A stretch of 64,000 bases of DNA from Candidatus Poseidonia alphae (GCA_002505405.1 DAVD01000012.1:48347-112346); one strand, 5' to 3'. Shown: positions 51,901-62,100, counted from the stretch's first letter. Translations and numbers: made by a program. Notes: generated from the sequence alone by a model not told the origin.

Positions 51901-53599
51901 CCTCAATCGGTTGGCCGTCCAAATCAGTGAATGTCACGGGGGTTTCTTCCAAAAAGTAAGATTCAGCCGTGTTAATTGTTGGCGAGCTTTCGCTTCCATA
52001 GTAGAGCACCCCTAGACCCGAGGCATCACCGGCTCCTTGTGCGGTGTTGATCGGTTCAAAGGATCGAACGGTAGCGGTAGCGGTGGAGGTCTCGAGCAGG
52101 AGGGCAACATCGTGAAGTGTACCTGTTAAGTTGATCGCTTGAAGATGTGACTGTCCAACCAAATGGACGCCATAGGTCTGTGCAAGTGTGGAAATGTCCT
52201 CTGCTGTAACATCACTGTTGATGAGATGCAGGCCTGCCGTTGAGCCTTGGTGGGCATTCAACGAGGCAATCGTTGCAACACTTCGTTCCATTCGCATTCC
52301 GATGGAGGTATTCTCGGTGTTCATTTCACCAAGGTTGAGGTCAGCGTACCACGCGTTCACACCAACAGAGGAAGAATCCCCCGATTGAAAGGATTTGTGA
52401 ATGGAAATACCATCCCAGTCGTGTACACCACCCAATGCGTCGATTCCCGTAGATTGAACGTCCCCCAACTCCACACCGACCGCAGAAAGGAGAGAGGTTG
52501 GCGTTTGGATGTTAATTCCGACGCCATCGGTGACCACGTTCGAGTTTGCAATGTCCAAATGTCCAGCCCCTGACGCAAAGATTGCTTGCTGACTGGCTGT
52601 GATTTGGCTGTTTGTTAGTTCATGAGTGCCGCTTCCTGAGAGCGACATGCCTCGTGAAGTATTGAGAAGGTTCAATCCATCATAGGTGCATTGTCCCGAG
52701 CATTTCATGTCCACCACGTAGCGGGAGTCCTGGTGGGTAGCATTGAATTCAACATCGTGAAGTTCAAACCCTGAAACCGAGGTCCCTAACAGCATTCGCT
52801 GTCCAGAAAAAACGGCTTGATTTATTTTGAGATCGTCTGAATTCGCAGCATCGATAGCGATGGCCAGGTCGGCTCCCACGACATTTGAGATGTTGATGGC
52901 GGCCCCTGGGTTAGCGGCGATACCAACCGCAGCATCATCAAGTTCAAGCCCGTCCACATGAAGCGAGCCACCGTGTGCCCGGACGCCAATGCCAGACTGT
53001 GACACGTCAAAATCGGTTACAATCGCAGTCCCAGATGAATCAAGTCCAACGGCTGTATCGGTCACCTCAGCATTGCTCAAGGTCAGTGACCCTGAATCAA
53101 GGTAGACCGCTTCATAGTCCATACCTTGAGCAGTCAGGTCGTCAACAATAGCGGTGCCCCCATGTACGGCAATACCACGGTATGCATCGTTTAGGGTGAG
53201 GCCGTTAGCATTCAACGTCCCTTCTACGCGAAGTGCTGCTGAAGCGTTTGAAATCGAAACCTCGTCCAATGTTGCCGTTCCGGTGGGCGTTATAACAAGG
53301 CCAATCCACAGTCCTTGACCGTGTGAGCCTTGGGTGAGCGGGACTGTTGATGAGAAGAATGAGGTTTGGTCAGCATCCAAGGTCCCCTCAACGGTTAACG
53401 AATACGTTTTGGCGTCAACCGTTGTTCCGGGTTCAAGCGTCAGTGTAGCTCCTTGGTCAACGGTGACGTTTCCCTCAAGGGTAACGGTTCCTGACCAAGT
53501 CGTGTTAACGGTGACCGTGCTGTCTGCTGCAGGGACCATTGGAACCCAAGCCATGGTGACCATTAGGGAGATGAGGAGAAAGGCGGGTAGGCTTCGCAT
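48917..53599 (-). CDS. giant surface protein: right-handed beta-helix repeats, PKD-like domain, TSP3 repeats, one TM
   Basis: A 1560-residue exported protein with signal peptide MRSLPAFLLISLMVTMAW. Residues about 25-600 and 880-1220 consist of repeated short strands ending in Asn, Asp or Gly (GTATLDEVSISNASAALRVE, TLNANGLTLNDAYRGIAVH), the pattern of parallel beta-helix repeats as in pectate-lyase-like or NosD/CASH proteins. A PKD/cadherin-like domain follows near 1330-1440. Asp-rich calcium loops come next (DLDDDNDGFTDVKDAFP, DMDDDGDGIPDSLEG), then a TM helix near 1525-1545. The cytoplasmic end is short. Polysaccharide binding or an adhesin or S-layer-like role is inferred; catalytic residues are not evident. 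Confidence 0.8.
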   Translation of the reverse strand: MRSLPAFLLISLMVTMAWVPMVPAADSTVTVNTTWSGTVTLEGNVTVDQGATLTLEPGTTVDAKTYSLTVEGTLDADQTSFFSSTVPLTQGSHGQGLWIGLVITPTGTATLDEVSISNASAALRVEGTLNANGLTLNDAYRGIAVHGGTAIVDDLTAQGMDYEAVYLDSGSLTLSNAEVTDTAVGLDSSGTAIVTDFDVSQSGIGVRAHGGSLHVDGLELDDAAVGIAANPGAAINISNVVGADLAIAIDAANSDDLKINQAVFSGQRMLLGTSVSGFELHDVEFNATHQDSRYVVDMKCSGQCTYDGLNLLNTSRGMSLSGSGTHELTNSQITASQQAIFASGAGHLDIANSNVVTDGVGINIQTPTSLLSAVGVELGDVQSTGIDALGGVHDWDGISIHKSFQSGDSSSVGVNAWYADLNLGEMNTENTSIGMRMERSVATIASLNAHQGSTAGLHLINSDVTAEDISTLAQTYGVHLVGQSHLQAINLTGTLHDVALLLETSTATATVRSFEPINTAQGAGDASGLGVLYYGSESSPTINTAESYFLEETPVTFTDLDGQPIEANVVVHGFEFVANSNGALTLPLSSSGSLIDATYQGAGVRVVLTGGYIGQSVQVPIIPAGDWTIPSSKVVILGPRPDGASHQLTGSLTISDGAQLTLMNTVLIVPASESVSLLGTGVLEGEASTIEAPSLSVSPQGRLGALSSVVDEESFLTIDGDVTWNCAVQKQVNGIHFDGSLALQPYCEVRQNEGRIPTQVSVLNDAKFESFSQAYVTVLDKGSPVEGALISVAGATTQTNSNGYGFLSHPSLVVDSSGENWYGTVMLTISANGLLDFISWDTNVSFEHTFMASTLPSGTVNDWLILEKQWSPYTLSSSLILSKDATMTVQDGVSLRVSNDATITVNGTMDVDEATLASTGSGARWGGLILGDSAGASIDLAGATVVEAAPAVRINGDGSFSANGVFFARSASESLITVETGSNAEVQLRDSHLQDAGNGCLRVFQSTGIFSMSNVTLSDCGGPGLWARQTSLSVSKITLGGGIEQGLDLTGVTGQVDGVHAHAFSGTGSLISLSSIDGTFALSDVNGVTGGLGGIIGSENKALNLQDINLTGAPGIDIDRSAGTITNVHLSGDGSGTAVVFHHGRSLDPLYLTNVTIEQFAVGLGLHLDADEQATPLVVRSSSITASTSLSTEGYDVRFEDTNLLGLVENYGAHVDLVDGSHNGIEVSEGGSFNAYRTFVLDAQRNGIPLNAEFTVQFPNSSLPEMHLMGTTIDAEIIVRMITDSSDSTATAASFTATSAGSPSASIFVESLATADRNVVISLVVNQAPTAELTEPMAGGRVMEGDSIRAAVHVQDDIDGVESIIISWKVYDVSGNAVLQNGNEPVFNITDLTAGFYVVEVTATDSYGLSSSTSVDIEYTLLDTDLDWLSTCQSDTWFDSTLGRTCGPDIYDLDDDNDGFTDVKDAFPLDGCAYLDTDGDTQPDDLNCPEGVTSWLTVDMDDDGDGIPDSLEGVEADSGNDNINAIMLVVTLFGIAVLMFFARLRKGGPGEFTSIDETHL

Positions 53600-53675
53600 G
53601 ATTCTGCGTTAACTCCCCGCCATATCAAACCAAAGGCTTCGCGTCAATGTTAGATTCAATTTTCTTTGAGTTTTT

Positions 53676-53744
53676 GAGTAGGGTGAGAGTAGGGTCGCAC
53701 CATGTGATATGATAATTGTCTTGAAGCCCCTTGACCCTACTCTC
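53676..53744. repeat. GAGTAGGGTC inverted/direct repeat cluster
   Basis: A perfect 12-bp inverted repeat, GAGAGTAGGGTC (53685-53696) and GACCCTACTCTC (53733-53744), is separated by 36 bp. A second direct copy, GAGTAGGGT, lies at 53676-53684. It is in the 344-bp region 53600-53943 before the beta-helix gene, between the TATA-like element at 53797-53803 and the ATG at 53599. It could be a set of operator half-sites or a leader RNA hairpin. Confidence 0.7.
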
Positions 53745-53790
53745 GATGTGGTGTCGGTCAATTCCGCCCCCAACTGAATAAGATCGTTTT

Positions 53791-53808
53791 GACCCTTTAT
53801 AAGGGGTC
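53791..53808 (-). promoter_or_regulatory. TATA box flanked by GACCC/GGGTC arms
   Basis: On the minus strand TTATAAA lies between GACCC and GGGTC arms (five-base inverted arms around an eight-base AT-rich core). The expected transcript start near 53772 leads to the beta-helix surface gene with a leader of about 170 bases. The same GGGTC core recurs in the repeat cluster downstream. Confidence 0.5.
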
Positions 53809-53861
53809 GGGGGGGTCGGCCTTTTTTTGAAAGTGGGCTAATGCTGACAGTAAATTCATTA

Positions 53862-53931
53862 TGGGTTAAAAATAAATTCAAAATCGAAAAAGGCCGAATT
53901 CAATTCCTAAGTCGCCAACATGTATTCATGT
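53862..53931 (-). terminator. possible terminator after tRNA-Pro
   Basis: On the minus strand, after the tRNA, a small palindrome ACATG-AATA-CATGT (53918-53931) is followed by T-rich stretches (TTTTT near 53887 and TTTATTTTT near 53870). Archaeal termination uses T tracts, so the rpoN-tRNA transcript may end here. Confidence 0.45.
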
Positions 53932-53943
53932 GTAAATCAAGGA

Positions 53944-54018
53944 TGGGCCCGCCCGGATTTGAACCGGGGTCTGACGGCCCCCAGCCGCCAAGTATAGGCC
54001 AAGCTAACCCACGGGCCC
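53944..54018 (-). tRNA. tRNA-Pro (anticodon GGG)
   Basis: Minus-strand cloverleaf. The acceptor GGGCCCG pairs with CGGGCCC, with discriminator A. The anticodon stem GGCGG/CCGTC has one G-T pair and loop CTGGGGG, anticodon GGG. The T arm is CCCGG-TTCAAAT-CCGGG, and the variable loop has four bases. CCA is not encoded. The D arm is wobble-rich. It starts nine bases after the rpoN stop, so it is probably cotranscribed with the ribosomal cluster. Confidence 0.9.
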
Positions 54019-54027
54019 GTTGTGATC

Positions 54028-54231
54028 TCAATTTCGAGCTGCACTGAACGGTGCGATCTCTTGAATGAGGTCGAGGTGGCCTACATACATGCGTCGGCAG
54101 CAGTAACGTGCGAGGCCCACTTCATCGAGGGCTTCGGCGTCGGTTTTGCCTTCGCTTAGCAATATTTTGAATTCTTCCCATTTGTGGGCGACAACGGCGC
54201 CACAGCTGAAACATCGTACTGGAATAATCAT
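54028..54231 (-). CDS. rpoN: DNA-directed RNA polymerase subunit N
   Basis: A 67-residue small zinc subunit of archaeal RNA polymerase (Rpb10 homologue) that helps assemble the D/L platform. MIIPVRCFSCGAVVAHKW has the first Cys pair, and GLARYCCRRMYVGHLDLI has the atypical adjacent Cys pair of the family. Length and place (after uS9) are standard. Confidence 0.97.
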   Translation of the reverse strand: MIIPVRCFSCGAVVAHKWEEFKILLSEGKTDAEALDEVGLARYCCRRMYVGHLDLIQEIAPFSAARN

Positions 54232-54240
54232 GATATCACT

Positions 54241-54678
54241 TCATCGGTAGGACTTCTGCTTCTTGCGGCGAGCACCACGGCCGAGTTGATGTTTGGCTTC
54301 CTTACGACGTGGGTCGTTCACGAGGAGGCTGCGATCAAAGCGCAGGTATTCGTCACGAAGTTCTTCGTCGATGCCTTCTGCTCCGCCGTTATAGTGGACG
54401 AGTCCACGGGCGATAGCGGTTCGGATAGCGTCGGTTTGTCCCATAATCCCTCCACCGTTGGTGGTAATGGTAATGTCAACCTTGCTCAAACGATTCATGG
54501 CGTCGGCGATAACCAGCGGCTCCATGGACTTGCGACGAGCAAGTGAAGGTTGAAGGATTTCAATCGGTTCTGAGTTCACGCGAACTCGGCCTTTTCCGGC
54601 CTTTACCGATGCACGAGCAACGGCTGTCTTGCGCTTACCTGAGGATTCAACTGATTTTTTCTTTCTTGCTGCCATCAT
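54241..54678 (-). CDS. rps9: ribosomal protein uS9
   Basis: A 145-residue small-subunit protein. KRKTAVARASVKAGKGRVRV, then GGGIMGQTDAIRTAIARGLV, and the basic tail LGRGARRKKQKSYR reaching the P site are diagnostic. GGAGGTG stands five bases before the ATG at 54678, which overlaps the uL13 stop by four bases. Confidence 0.97.
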   Translation of the reverse strand: MMAARKKKSVESSGKRKTAVARASVKAGKGRVRVNSEPIEILQPSLARRKSMEPLVIADAMNRLSKVDITITTNGGGIMGQTDAIRTAIARGLVHYNGGAEGIDEELRDEYLRFDRSLLVNDPRRKEAKHQLGRGARRKKQKSYR

Positions 54679-55169
54679 TGTTCACCTCCGGTCCATCGAT
54701 GCGTTGGGGCACCCAAGTCTGCGCTGATATCGCCCAGACGGATGAAACGCTCAGGAAGGTCTCGTCGGAATTTGCTGTCGTCGCCGTGTTGGTGGCCTTC
54801 TGGTAGGTCGCCCGCCAAATGGCTTGGGCATCCAATTTCAACCCGAAGGTTGCGAAGGGCACGACGGCCGCTGCTCTTCTTTTGGTACGGTAACATACCT
54901 CGGACAGAGCGCTTGAGAATCATATCGGGCATACGTGGGTAGAACGGACCCTTACGGGCGTGGTTCAATGCATACTTTGCATGATAGGTGTCAAGAACAG
55001 ATCGTGGTCGGCCGGAAACGATTGCTTTCTCTGCGTTGATGATGATAACTTTGTCATCACGATGCTCTCGTGCTGCTTTGAGCAAGAGTTCCGCAGAGGC
55101 AGAAGCCAAACGACCCAAAATGAGTCCGTCGGCGTCGAATACGTAGGTCGTTTCATCCAAGGATAACAA
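54675..55169 (-). CDS. rpl13: ribosomal protein uL13
   Basis: A 164-residue large-subunit protein: VFDADGLILGRLAS, IINAEKAIVSG, GPFYPRMPDMILKRSVRGML and RRALRNLRVEIG match archaeal uL13. The start is not ATG. TTG at 55169 gives a 17-bp overlap with eL18; TTG at 55160 is also possible. The C-terminal extension of about 20 residues is longer than in most archaea. Confidence 0.94.
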   Translation of the reverse strand: MLSLDETTYVFDADGLILGRLASASAELLLKAAREHRDDKVIIINAEKAIVSGRPRSVLDTYHAKYALNHARKGPFYPRMPDMILKRSVRGMLPYQKKSSGRRALRNLRVEIGCPSHLAGDLPEGHQHGDDSKFRRDLPERFIRLGDISADLGAPTHRWTGGEQ

Positions 55170-55518
55170 CCCCCGTGCCTGTTGGGTTTTCGTTCATCAG
55201 CTCGCTGTAGGTCATGAAACGACCTCCAGCGGCTTCTATTTTCTCACGTGCGCCGTTGCTGACACTGTAGGCGGCGATGGTGTGACCGTTGGTCAACTCA
55301 CCTGAGCCAAGCAGCTTGCCTGGTACGAGGATGGTTGCACCCTCGGGGGCGTAGCGGCTTACACGGCTAAGGTTAGGTTGGGCCCAATTCTTACGACTCT
55401 TTGAAAGTCGCAAGGCCACATCTCGCCAAACAGCTACTCCGGTGTCGCGAGACTGGGCTTTCAACTGGCCAATCATGTTGACCAGTCGGGCGTTTGTCTT
55501 ACGTTCTGGGTTACTCAT
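55153..55518 (-). CDS. rpl18e: ribosomal protein eL18
   Basis: A 121-residue archaeal/eukaryal large-subunit protein. The ATG at 55518 begins MSNPERKTNARLVNMI. SRVSRYAPEGATILVPGKLL and AAYSVSNGAREKIEAAGGRF are typical. It is the first gene of the eL18-uL13-uS9-RpoN-tRNA-Pro cluster, whose order is conserved across archaea. Confidence 0.95.
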   Translation of the reverse strand: MSNPERKTNARLVNMIGQLKAQSRDTGVAVWRDVALRLSKSRKNWAQPNLSRVSRYAPEGATILVPGKLLGSGELTNGHTIAAYSVSNGAREKIEAAGGRFMTYSELMNENPTGTGVVILG

Positions 55519-55601
55519 TTGACTCCCTCGATGCTTTGAAGCAAGTCGCCGACCGTCCCTCCCATTATGAAGGCACCGACGCGAGTGCATACCTCATCGC
55601 G

Positions 55602-55621
55602 CCGCTGTCCAGCGGTTTAAG
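55602..55621 (-). promoter_or_regulatory. possible promoter of the ribosomal cluster with adjacent hairpin
   Basis: In the 136-bp space before eL18 the minus strand reads CTTAAA next to CCGCT-GGAC-AGCGG, a five-pair stem with a four-base loop. The element is about 100 bp before the eL18 ATG. Weak support. Confidence 0.3.
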
Positions 55622-55654
55622 ACCTAGCAGTAAGGCGATTCGCCGCTTTCAGAT

Positions 55655-56098
55655 TCAGTCAAAGAGGATTTCGCCTTTCGCGTCCAGAAGCTCAACCGTG
55701 AGGCCGGAGGCGCGGGCTTGGATGATGATCTCATCGTGCAGGGTGTCCGAGAAATCGTCAAGAGCACCGAGCGCAGTAATGCCCGCTACGTCAGTTAGAC
55801 GATCGATAAGATGATTCAGAATGCAACTAACGCCGTATGCTTGGCCAGCGCGGAATGCGTGGTCTGGACTTCCAACCTCGGGGTCTTCGGCTTTCATTCG
55901 GAGCATAACCGTTTGAGAGTAAGCAACAAGGGCGCCATAAATGGATTCGATAATCTGAGCCGCTTCAAGGTCCCCTAGAAGCATCTGAGATTGCGCGAGG
56001 GCCGCACGTACGGCTTTTTCGTACAATCCATGGGCACCAATGGTGTCTGAGGTTTCGATTTGCATGGCTTGGTCTATGAGAGCTTTCCAGTCTTCCAT
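55655..56098 (-). CDS. hypothetical helical protein
   Basis: A 147-residue soluble protein, almost wholly alpha-helical (MEDWKALIDQAMQIETSDT, then HGLYEKAVRAALAQSQMLL), with a short terminal strand section. Family unknown. It precedes the ribosomal cluster by 136 bp and follows the giant surface gene. Confidence 0.55.
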   Translation of the reverse strand: MEDWKALIDQAMQIETSDTIGAHGLYEKAVRAALAQSQMLLGDLEAAQIIESIYGALVAYSQTVMLRMKAEDPEVGSPDHAFRAGQAYGVSCILNHLIDRLTDVAGITALGALDDFSDTLHDEIIIQARASGLTVELLDAKGEILFD

Positions 56099-56193
56099 GA
56101 TTCTCCACAGGACCGTCACCCTTTGAAGGTTAAGGCGGATTTGCTCTGGCTCTCGCTCAAATGCATCCTACACGGGTAGGGCTTCTAGCGGTC

Positions 56194-59100
56194 TCAAATC
56201 TTGAAATCTGAGCCTTCGCCTTCAACGATTCCGGCTTGGCGAACGGTACCGTCGGCTGCGACAAATTGTCCAGCCTTGGTTTGGTTCTCGTACAAGCTAG
56301 CCACGTCAACACGCTTTACGACCGATTCTTCCCCAAGGGACATCGTCAATGAATTGGTGATGCCGTTAAGGGTCTGGATGGCTCGGTCACGGTGTGTTGC
56401 GTCGATCGTGTGTTCGGAATATCGGGCTTCCTCAAAGATTGACAGGAAGTCGTCCATTTGGTCGGTCGGAACCATGCTAAACGCTGTTCGGACGGCTGCC
56501 TCGAATTCACGCGCTGTTTCGTAGACCTTCTTCATGAAACCGTATTTCTTGAAGTGCTTAACGAGGCTCTTGTAGCAATCAAAGATCGCTGCAATGTATT
56601 CGTTGCTTGCTTCAAGTTGCATCATAGCGTCGGTCAAGATACCTCGCAGAGCCTGGACTTGTCGGCGTTCTTGGACACGGCGGTAGTAAACTGCGCCTGC
56701 TATCAAGAGCGACATCAAAACAATGGCAAAGGCGACAAGGTTTCCAGGAGACAGCAAACTGTTGGCTCCTAAGTTATCTCCACCCTCCAAGTAAGTGATT
56801 TCGTGGGTGATGTTGTCCGTTGAGGCGGCAAAGTAAGTTGAGCCGTCGTAGTAAGCCGTAATTCTCCACTCTCCACTGCAGCCAGGAACACCGTCACAAG
56901 TTGTTCCGGTAAAGGCCCATGTGAAGGATGCAATACCTTGCTCATTGGTTCGTGACTTGTTGTTCAGGTCTGATAGAACCCATTCACTCGTGTTTGAGTC
57001 AAAGTATTGGTAGGCGAAGATGACTTCTTCGTTTTCCACCGCAAGATCGAGACGGTTTCGCAACAAGGCGACTTCACCATAAATCGTATCTCCCGCATCT
57101 GCACCGTTTTCGCCAGAATTGCTCCATGTTGTCTTCACTTGAAGGTCAACACGTGAACGAACGAGAACTTCAATGTCCATAGAAGAGCCGTTGAGGGCCC
57201 CTGAGTTGTCTTTGTCACAACCGCCGGGAACATTTCTGTCCGGCTCGAAGGCAACCCGTAGTGTACGGAACCCTTCCAGTTTACCACCGGTGGTTTCAAC
57301 CCCTCGTAGGGTTGGGTTCTGGTCTGGGTTAGCACTGAACCACTCGATACTTCCGTCGATGTTGCTCGTTCGGATGGTCGCCAAAGGACGAACTTGCTCG
57401 TTGGGGTCAAGATAGATGTTGAGGCACTTTCCACCAACATATTGGCCGTTGGACTGAGCCAAGAACGCATCGATGTGGAAGGATTCCTTCAGGTAAAGAA
57501 CTGGGTAACGTGAGCCGTTAGGTGCAACAAACTGATCAACACTGGACATGAACGGTCCAACTTCTGTGATTTGTAGCGTCGAATTCGAGAAGACTTCAAA
57601 TTCAGTTTGAACCGACTTGTTCTCGTATCGGTACGCATCGTTGTTATCGTAAGCGGAGTATGTCACGGTAACCTTCGCCTTTCCAGCCATCACGTCAGAG
57701 AGAGGACAGGTGATTCCGAAGTAGCCATCGCCGTCCGTCATTCCAGATTGACATGCAACCGGTCCAGTCTGTCCGTTGACCATCTCATAGTTGACACGGA
57801 TTGAACGGTCGGTAAGATTCACGCCGAGTTCGTCACTGAGTTGTCCCGTAACAATCATTGGTTTTGGAATCACTTCGCCCGTCATTTGATCAATTTCGCT
57901 CGTGTAAACGATTTGGTCATCAACGGTCATCACAGTTCGGCCAATCAACGAGAATCCGTTGGCATTGTTGGTCATTACGAGCCGGAAGTGGTCGTTTCCA
58001 GGAATCTGAACACATGGATCCCATGCGCCCTGAATACCGAGGTAACTAACTTCCAGTTCTTGACATCCTTCGTTTGGTAGTGTTTCATGGAATCGTAGAA
58101 TCACGTTGACAGGTCCAAATCCGTCGGGTAGGAAAGACTCAGGGTCGTCGCGAAGAAGTTGTGGGCTGAGTGGGCTCACATTTGATTTCAAGCATCCAAT
58201 GGTTTCCTCAGCTTCCAATCCATCACCATCAAGGTCACGGTCTGGAATGTTGTCTCCGTTTCCGTCATAGAAACAAAGATGGGAGCCATCGGATTCAATC
58301 TCCGGCAACGATACCACGCCTGCGCTTGGAGCAACGGTTGCAACGACTTGGCGATGAAGGGTGCCTTGGAAGTCCGTTCCTTCGAAAATCACGTCAACAA
58401 GTCCACCGTTAGGGGCGCTTGAGCCAGTAAGGGCTGAACCCCCTGTATCTCTAACAAGCGTTTTGTTATCATCGGTTACTTGCGCCGTGAAGTCCCATTT
58501 ATCCCCTGAACGACGTATGTTATCTTCCGCAGAAAGAACCTGCATGTAAGTACGGGATACGACCCAAACGGATTGTGAGGCCGTGTTGCCCTTCATGAGC
58601 GATGTGCCTGGATATTCAAACTGCAGCGTGAAGTTGCCCAAATCGTCTTGAGCCGAGATGTTGAATGGTATTTCAAAGAAACCATTGTTATCCGTGTAAT
58701 TGATTCCAGTACGTCCATCGAACGACCACGTGTAGTTAACCGGTGCATTCCGCACAGGTTGAAGCGAGTTGTCAACGAGTTTCGCTTGGATGGTCGTGTT
58801 GGTATTGCGATACAAACGAGGCACAGAGGTCGTGATGAAGTCCGTAGTACCAACAACGGTGACGTTGATGTATGCGCCTGTTGTTGCTAGCGTGGAAGAG
58901 TTTCCAGTGAAGTAGTAGGCTGAGTTAGCAAAGTCAACACGGAGACCGTAGGTTCCAGCTGCGTATTGGCTGAACCAAGACCAGTTGTAATCGAAGGTTG
59001 CGTCGCCGTCCTTCATGATTGGTCGTTGTGTAAACGCAGTCTCACCGGCACCGATGAATTGACCGTTCTTGTCAACGTCAACTTGGAGTGAAACTGGATC

Positions 59101-62100
59101 TTGATCCCATGCATCGTTGGTACGATTGGTAACCTTTCCAATGACTTGCAGGGATTCTCCGGTATTCATCTCGGGAACAATCTCACAACGCACTGGGCTG
59201 TTTGGATCGTTTCGGTCTACAGGCCCACAAGGCGGTAGGTTTCCATCTCCACCGTTCACCAAATTGATGAACCAATGGGTCCCGTTCGCTGCCAAGAACG
59301 GACGAAGACTTGCTGCTTGGCCTGTAAGGCCGCTTGGAGTTCCATCCCAAGAACTTGGGTAAGGTTTGAATGACGAAATATCATTGTAGTCCACGTTGGC
59401 TGCGTCTAAGGCGGGTTGATGGAACAACGTTGCCCAGTCACCAAAGGTACCGTCACCGTTGTTGACCGTTGCATCGTAGTAGTAAATCGGGCTGAGGCCG
59501 TCAATAATCATCGTTCCTTCAATGTTCATTCGGTGCATAACACGAACTGAGAACGGGTCGGCTTCATCCCCGTTCAAGAACGGGAATGGCCATTCAGGGG
59601 CGAGTTCTGGAGATACACGAGCAATGATCTCGATGTCCCCGGCTGGAAGGCTTGTGTTGGTGTAATTGTAGCGTACAGCTTCACCTACCGAATCCAAAAC
59701 TATGTCGTGTTGGGCGGTTTGGGCATTCCAAACAATTTCTTCGTATGCTCCAAGTGTTTGTCCGACTCCATTGTCAGCGCTTGAGTTGAATTGAACCTGT
59801 TTCCAAGTCCCACTGATGCCCAAGTCTTGAACGAAGGTAAGCGAGGCCCATCCAGTTGCGTCTGTTCGGTAACCGTTGTTACCCAATCCAGTGAAATTAG
59901 TAGGCGTGGTGAGGTTTCCAAAGAGCCCACCAAAGATGGAGAACGTAATTGGTGAATTCTTGATTCGGTTGTCAAACAACCCGCGGTCCCAATCCGCTTC
60001 ATAATGGGCCTTAAAGTCAAGCCAGAACGGTTGTTCGTCACTTCTGAAATACGTCCATGCCGAGTAATCAACCGTCATGTTGGCTTCGGCCCCAAGGAAG
60101 TAAGATTGGGATTGGTTCCCATTGAATACAAACATCTCGGTTACTTCAGCATAAACTCTGTAGGTGTTGTTGTCTCCAACGGTGAGGTCTTCAGGGTAAA
60201 GGAACTGTCCCACACTGAAATTTCCACCTGCGTCGGTAAGGACGTTGGTGGTCTCAATAGCAGTCGTGTTGTTCGCGGTCCACTCAATGTGAACTTGAAC
60301 AGGAAGTTGAGGCGCTGGCTCCACTTGGTTGGATACAGGGCTCAGCCAATCAACATGGCCAGAGAAGATGGCCGGACTTTGCGCATCCAACCAAAGGTTA
60401 TCTGGAAGGTCAAGCGTGATGTAAGTGGGCAGTTTGTCGTCGGCGTCAAGTATTCCATTGTTGTTGCTGTCCCAATCAGAAGATAGCTCGACGTCCTCGA
60501 TTTGGTCCCAATCGGCGTCGGTGCGTGAGTCGTTATCGTCGTCGTTGTCAACTGCGTCGGGTCCGGTTCCAGCGTCCAAGGGGTTCGCCATAGCCTCGCC
60601 ATCGCCAAAGTCATCGTGATCCCAAGGGTTGGTTGAGTTGCGGTCAAAGCGTGTTGGCCAAAGAAGAACTTCGTCTTCATCGTTCATACCGTCTTCATCG
60701 TCATCTTCGTCACGATCGTCACGGACACCGTCGTTATCGTGGTCAAATGGAGCGGTGATGCTTTCCAGCAGTTCTGCTGCGTTGGTCAAGCCATCGCCGT
60801 CCCAATCATCATCGGCCCAGTTGAGGATTCCGTCGTTATCGTGGTCAAAGGTCGATTGTTCTTCACCCCAGAAACATCCTGCAATGAGTTCCTGGTCAAC
60901 GTCCATTCGTCCGTCGTTATCGTCATCGGGGTCTTCTCCGTCAGGAATACCGTCGTTATCGTTGTCAACATCGTAAATACTTGGGCTACGGAGGCCTTGA
61001 GATAAGATACCTCGGTCCCACACCGACTGGAAGAATCCATCGTCGTCTGCGTCTGCGTCGTTACCATCATCATCGTTATCCTCACAGTTTGTACCCTGGA
61101 AGAAATTGCCGTTGTTTTGGCCCGTGTCGTCGTCCAAGTCGAAGTTGGTATCAATTTCAAAGAAATCCCAGATACCATCGTTGTCGTCATCAACGTCGTA
61201 CCAGTCGTAAATTGCGTCGTAATCGTCGTCCAAATCTACTGTTGAGTTGGTAAAGTCGCCGTCAATGTCGCCATCAACGTCGTTCTTGAGTAAATCTGCT
61301 CCCAATTCGTCAGGGAAATCTGCTTCTGGGCCGTTGTCTGTATTCCACTGCCATAGGCCGGTAGCGAGGCCAATCCAACTAACGTATGCGTCGCGGTTGT
61401 CGGCCATTTGCACATAGGTTAGGCCTGAGTCAATGTTGCCGTCGCCTCCGAAATCATAGTGGTAGCATCCGCCTTGGGCACCTGGCGTACAACTCCAGTT
61501 TCCTGAAGGGCCACCGCCGGTTGCGCCTTGGTCGAAGCTTGCATCTGCACGGGTTGAATAAGGAGAGCCAAACTGTGCGTTGACTCCGTTGAGGGGCATT
61601 TTGTAGGCAAGGGCGTAGCTGTAACCGCAGACGTATCCTTGAGCCAAGTTGCCAGCGGTGTATCCGCAAACAGAAAGGTTGTAACTTCCACCCATCTTGA
61701 TATCGTTAATATCGAGTACTCCGTCATTTCCTTCGTCTTGGTCCCACCAGTCGGGCATACCGTCTGCGTCTTGGTCAATGTCCAATCCATTGATGAGGGA
61801 ATCTCCATCTGAATCAATATCCCACTCGTTGGCTCCATTGTATGGAGACCATCGTGCGAAGAAGAACCAGTAAAATTCTGGAACTGTTCCTGGGGTCACT
61901 GGAGTGGTGGTTGCATCGTATCCGTTGTAGTCAAGTACGACTTCTGCGAAAGGATAGTGTTGGAAGACCATGTTCCAGTGGTCGGTAGCGTTGGTTCCGT
62001 AAAGTTGCCCGTCCGAACTTCCGTCAAGGTCGCCTCCGTCGTTAACAGGGTAGTATGGAGTCCCGAATGAGTCGGTAGCATCGTAATCAAGAACACCGCA

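Noticed and set aside
55575..55660. GC-rich hairpin-like stretch considered as a tRNA before eL18
   Set aside because: It has no T-arm consensus and no seven-pair acceptor stem.
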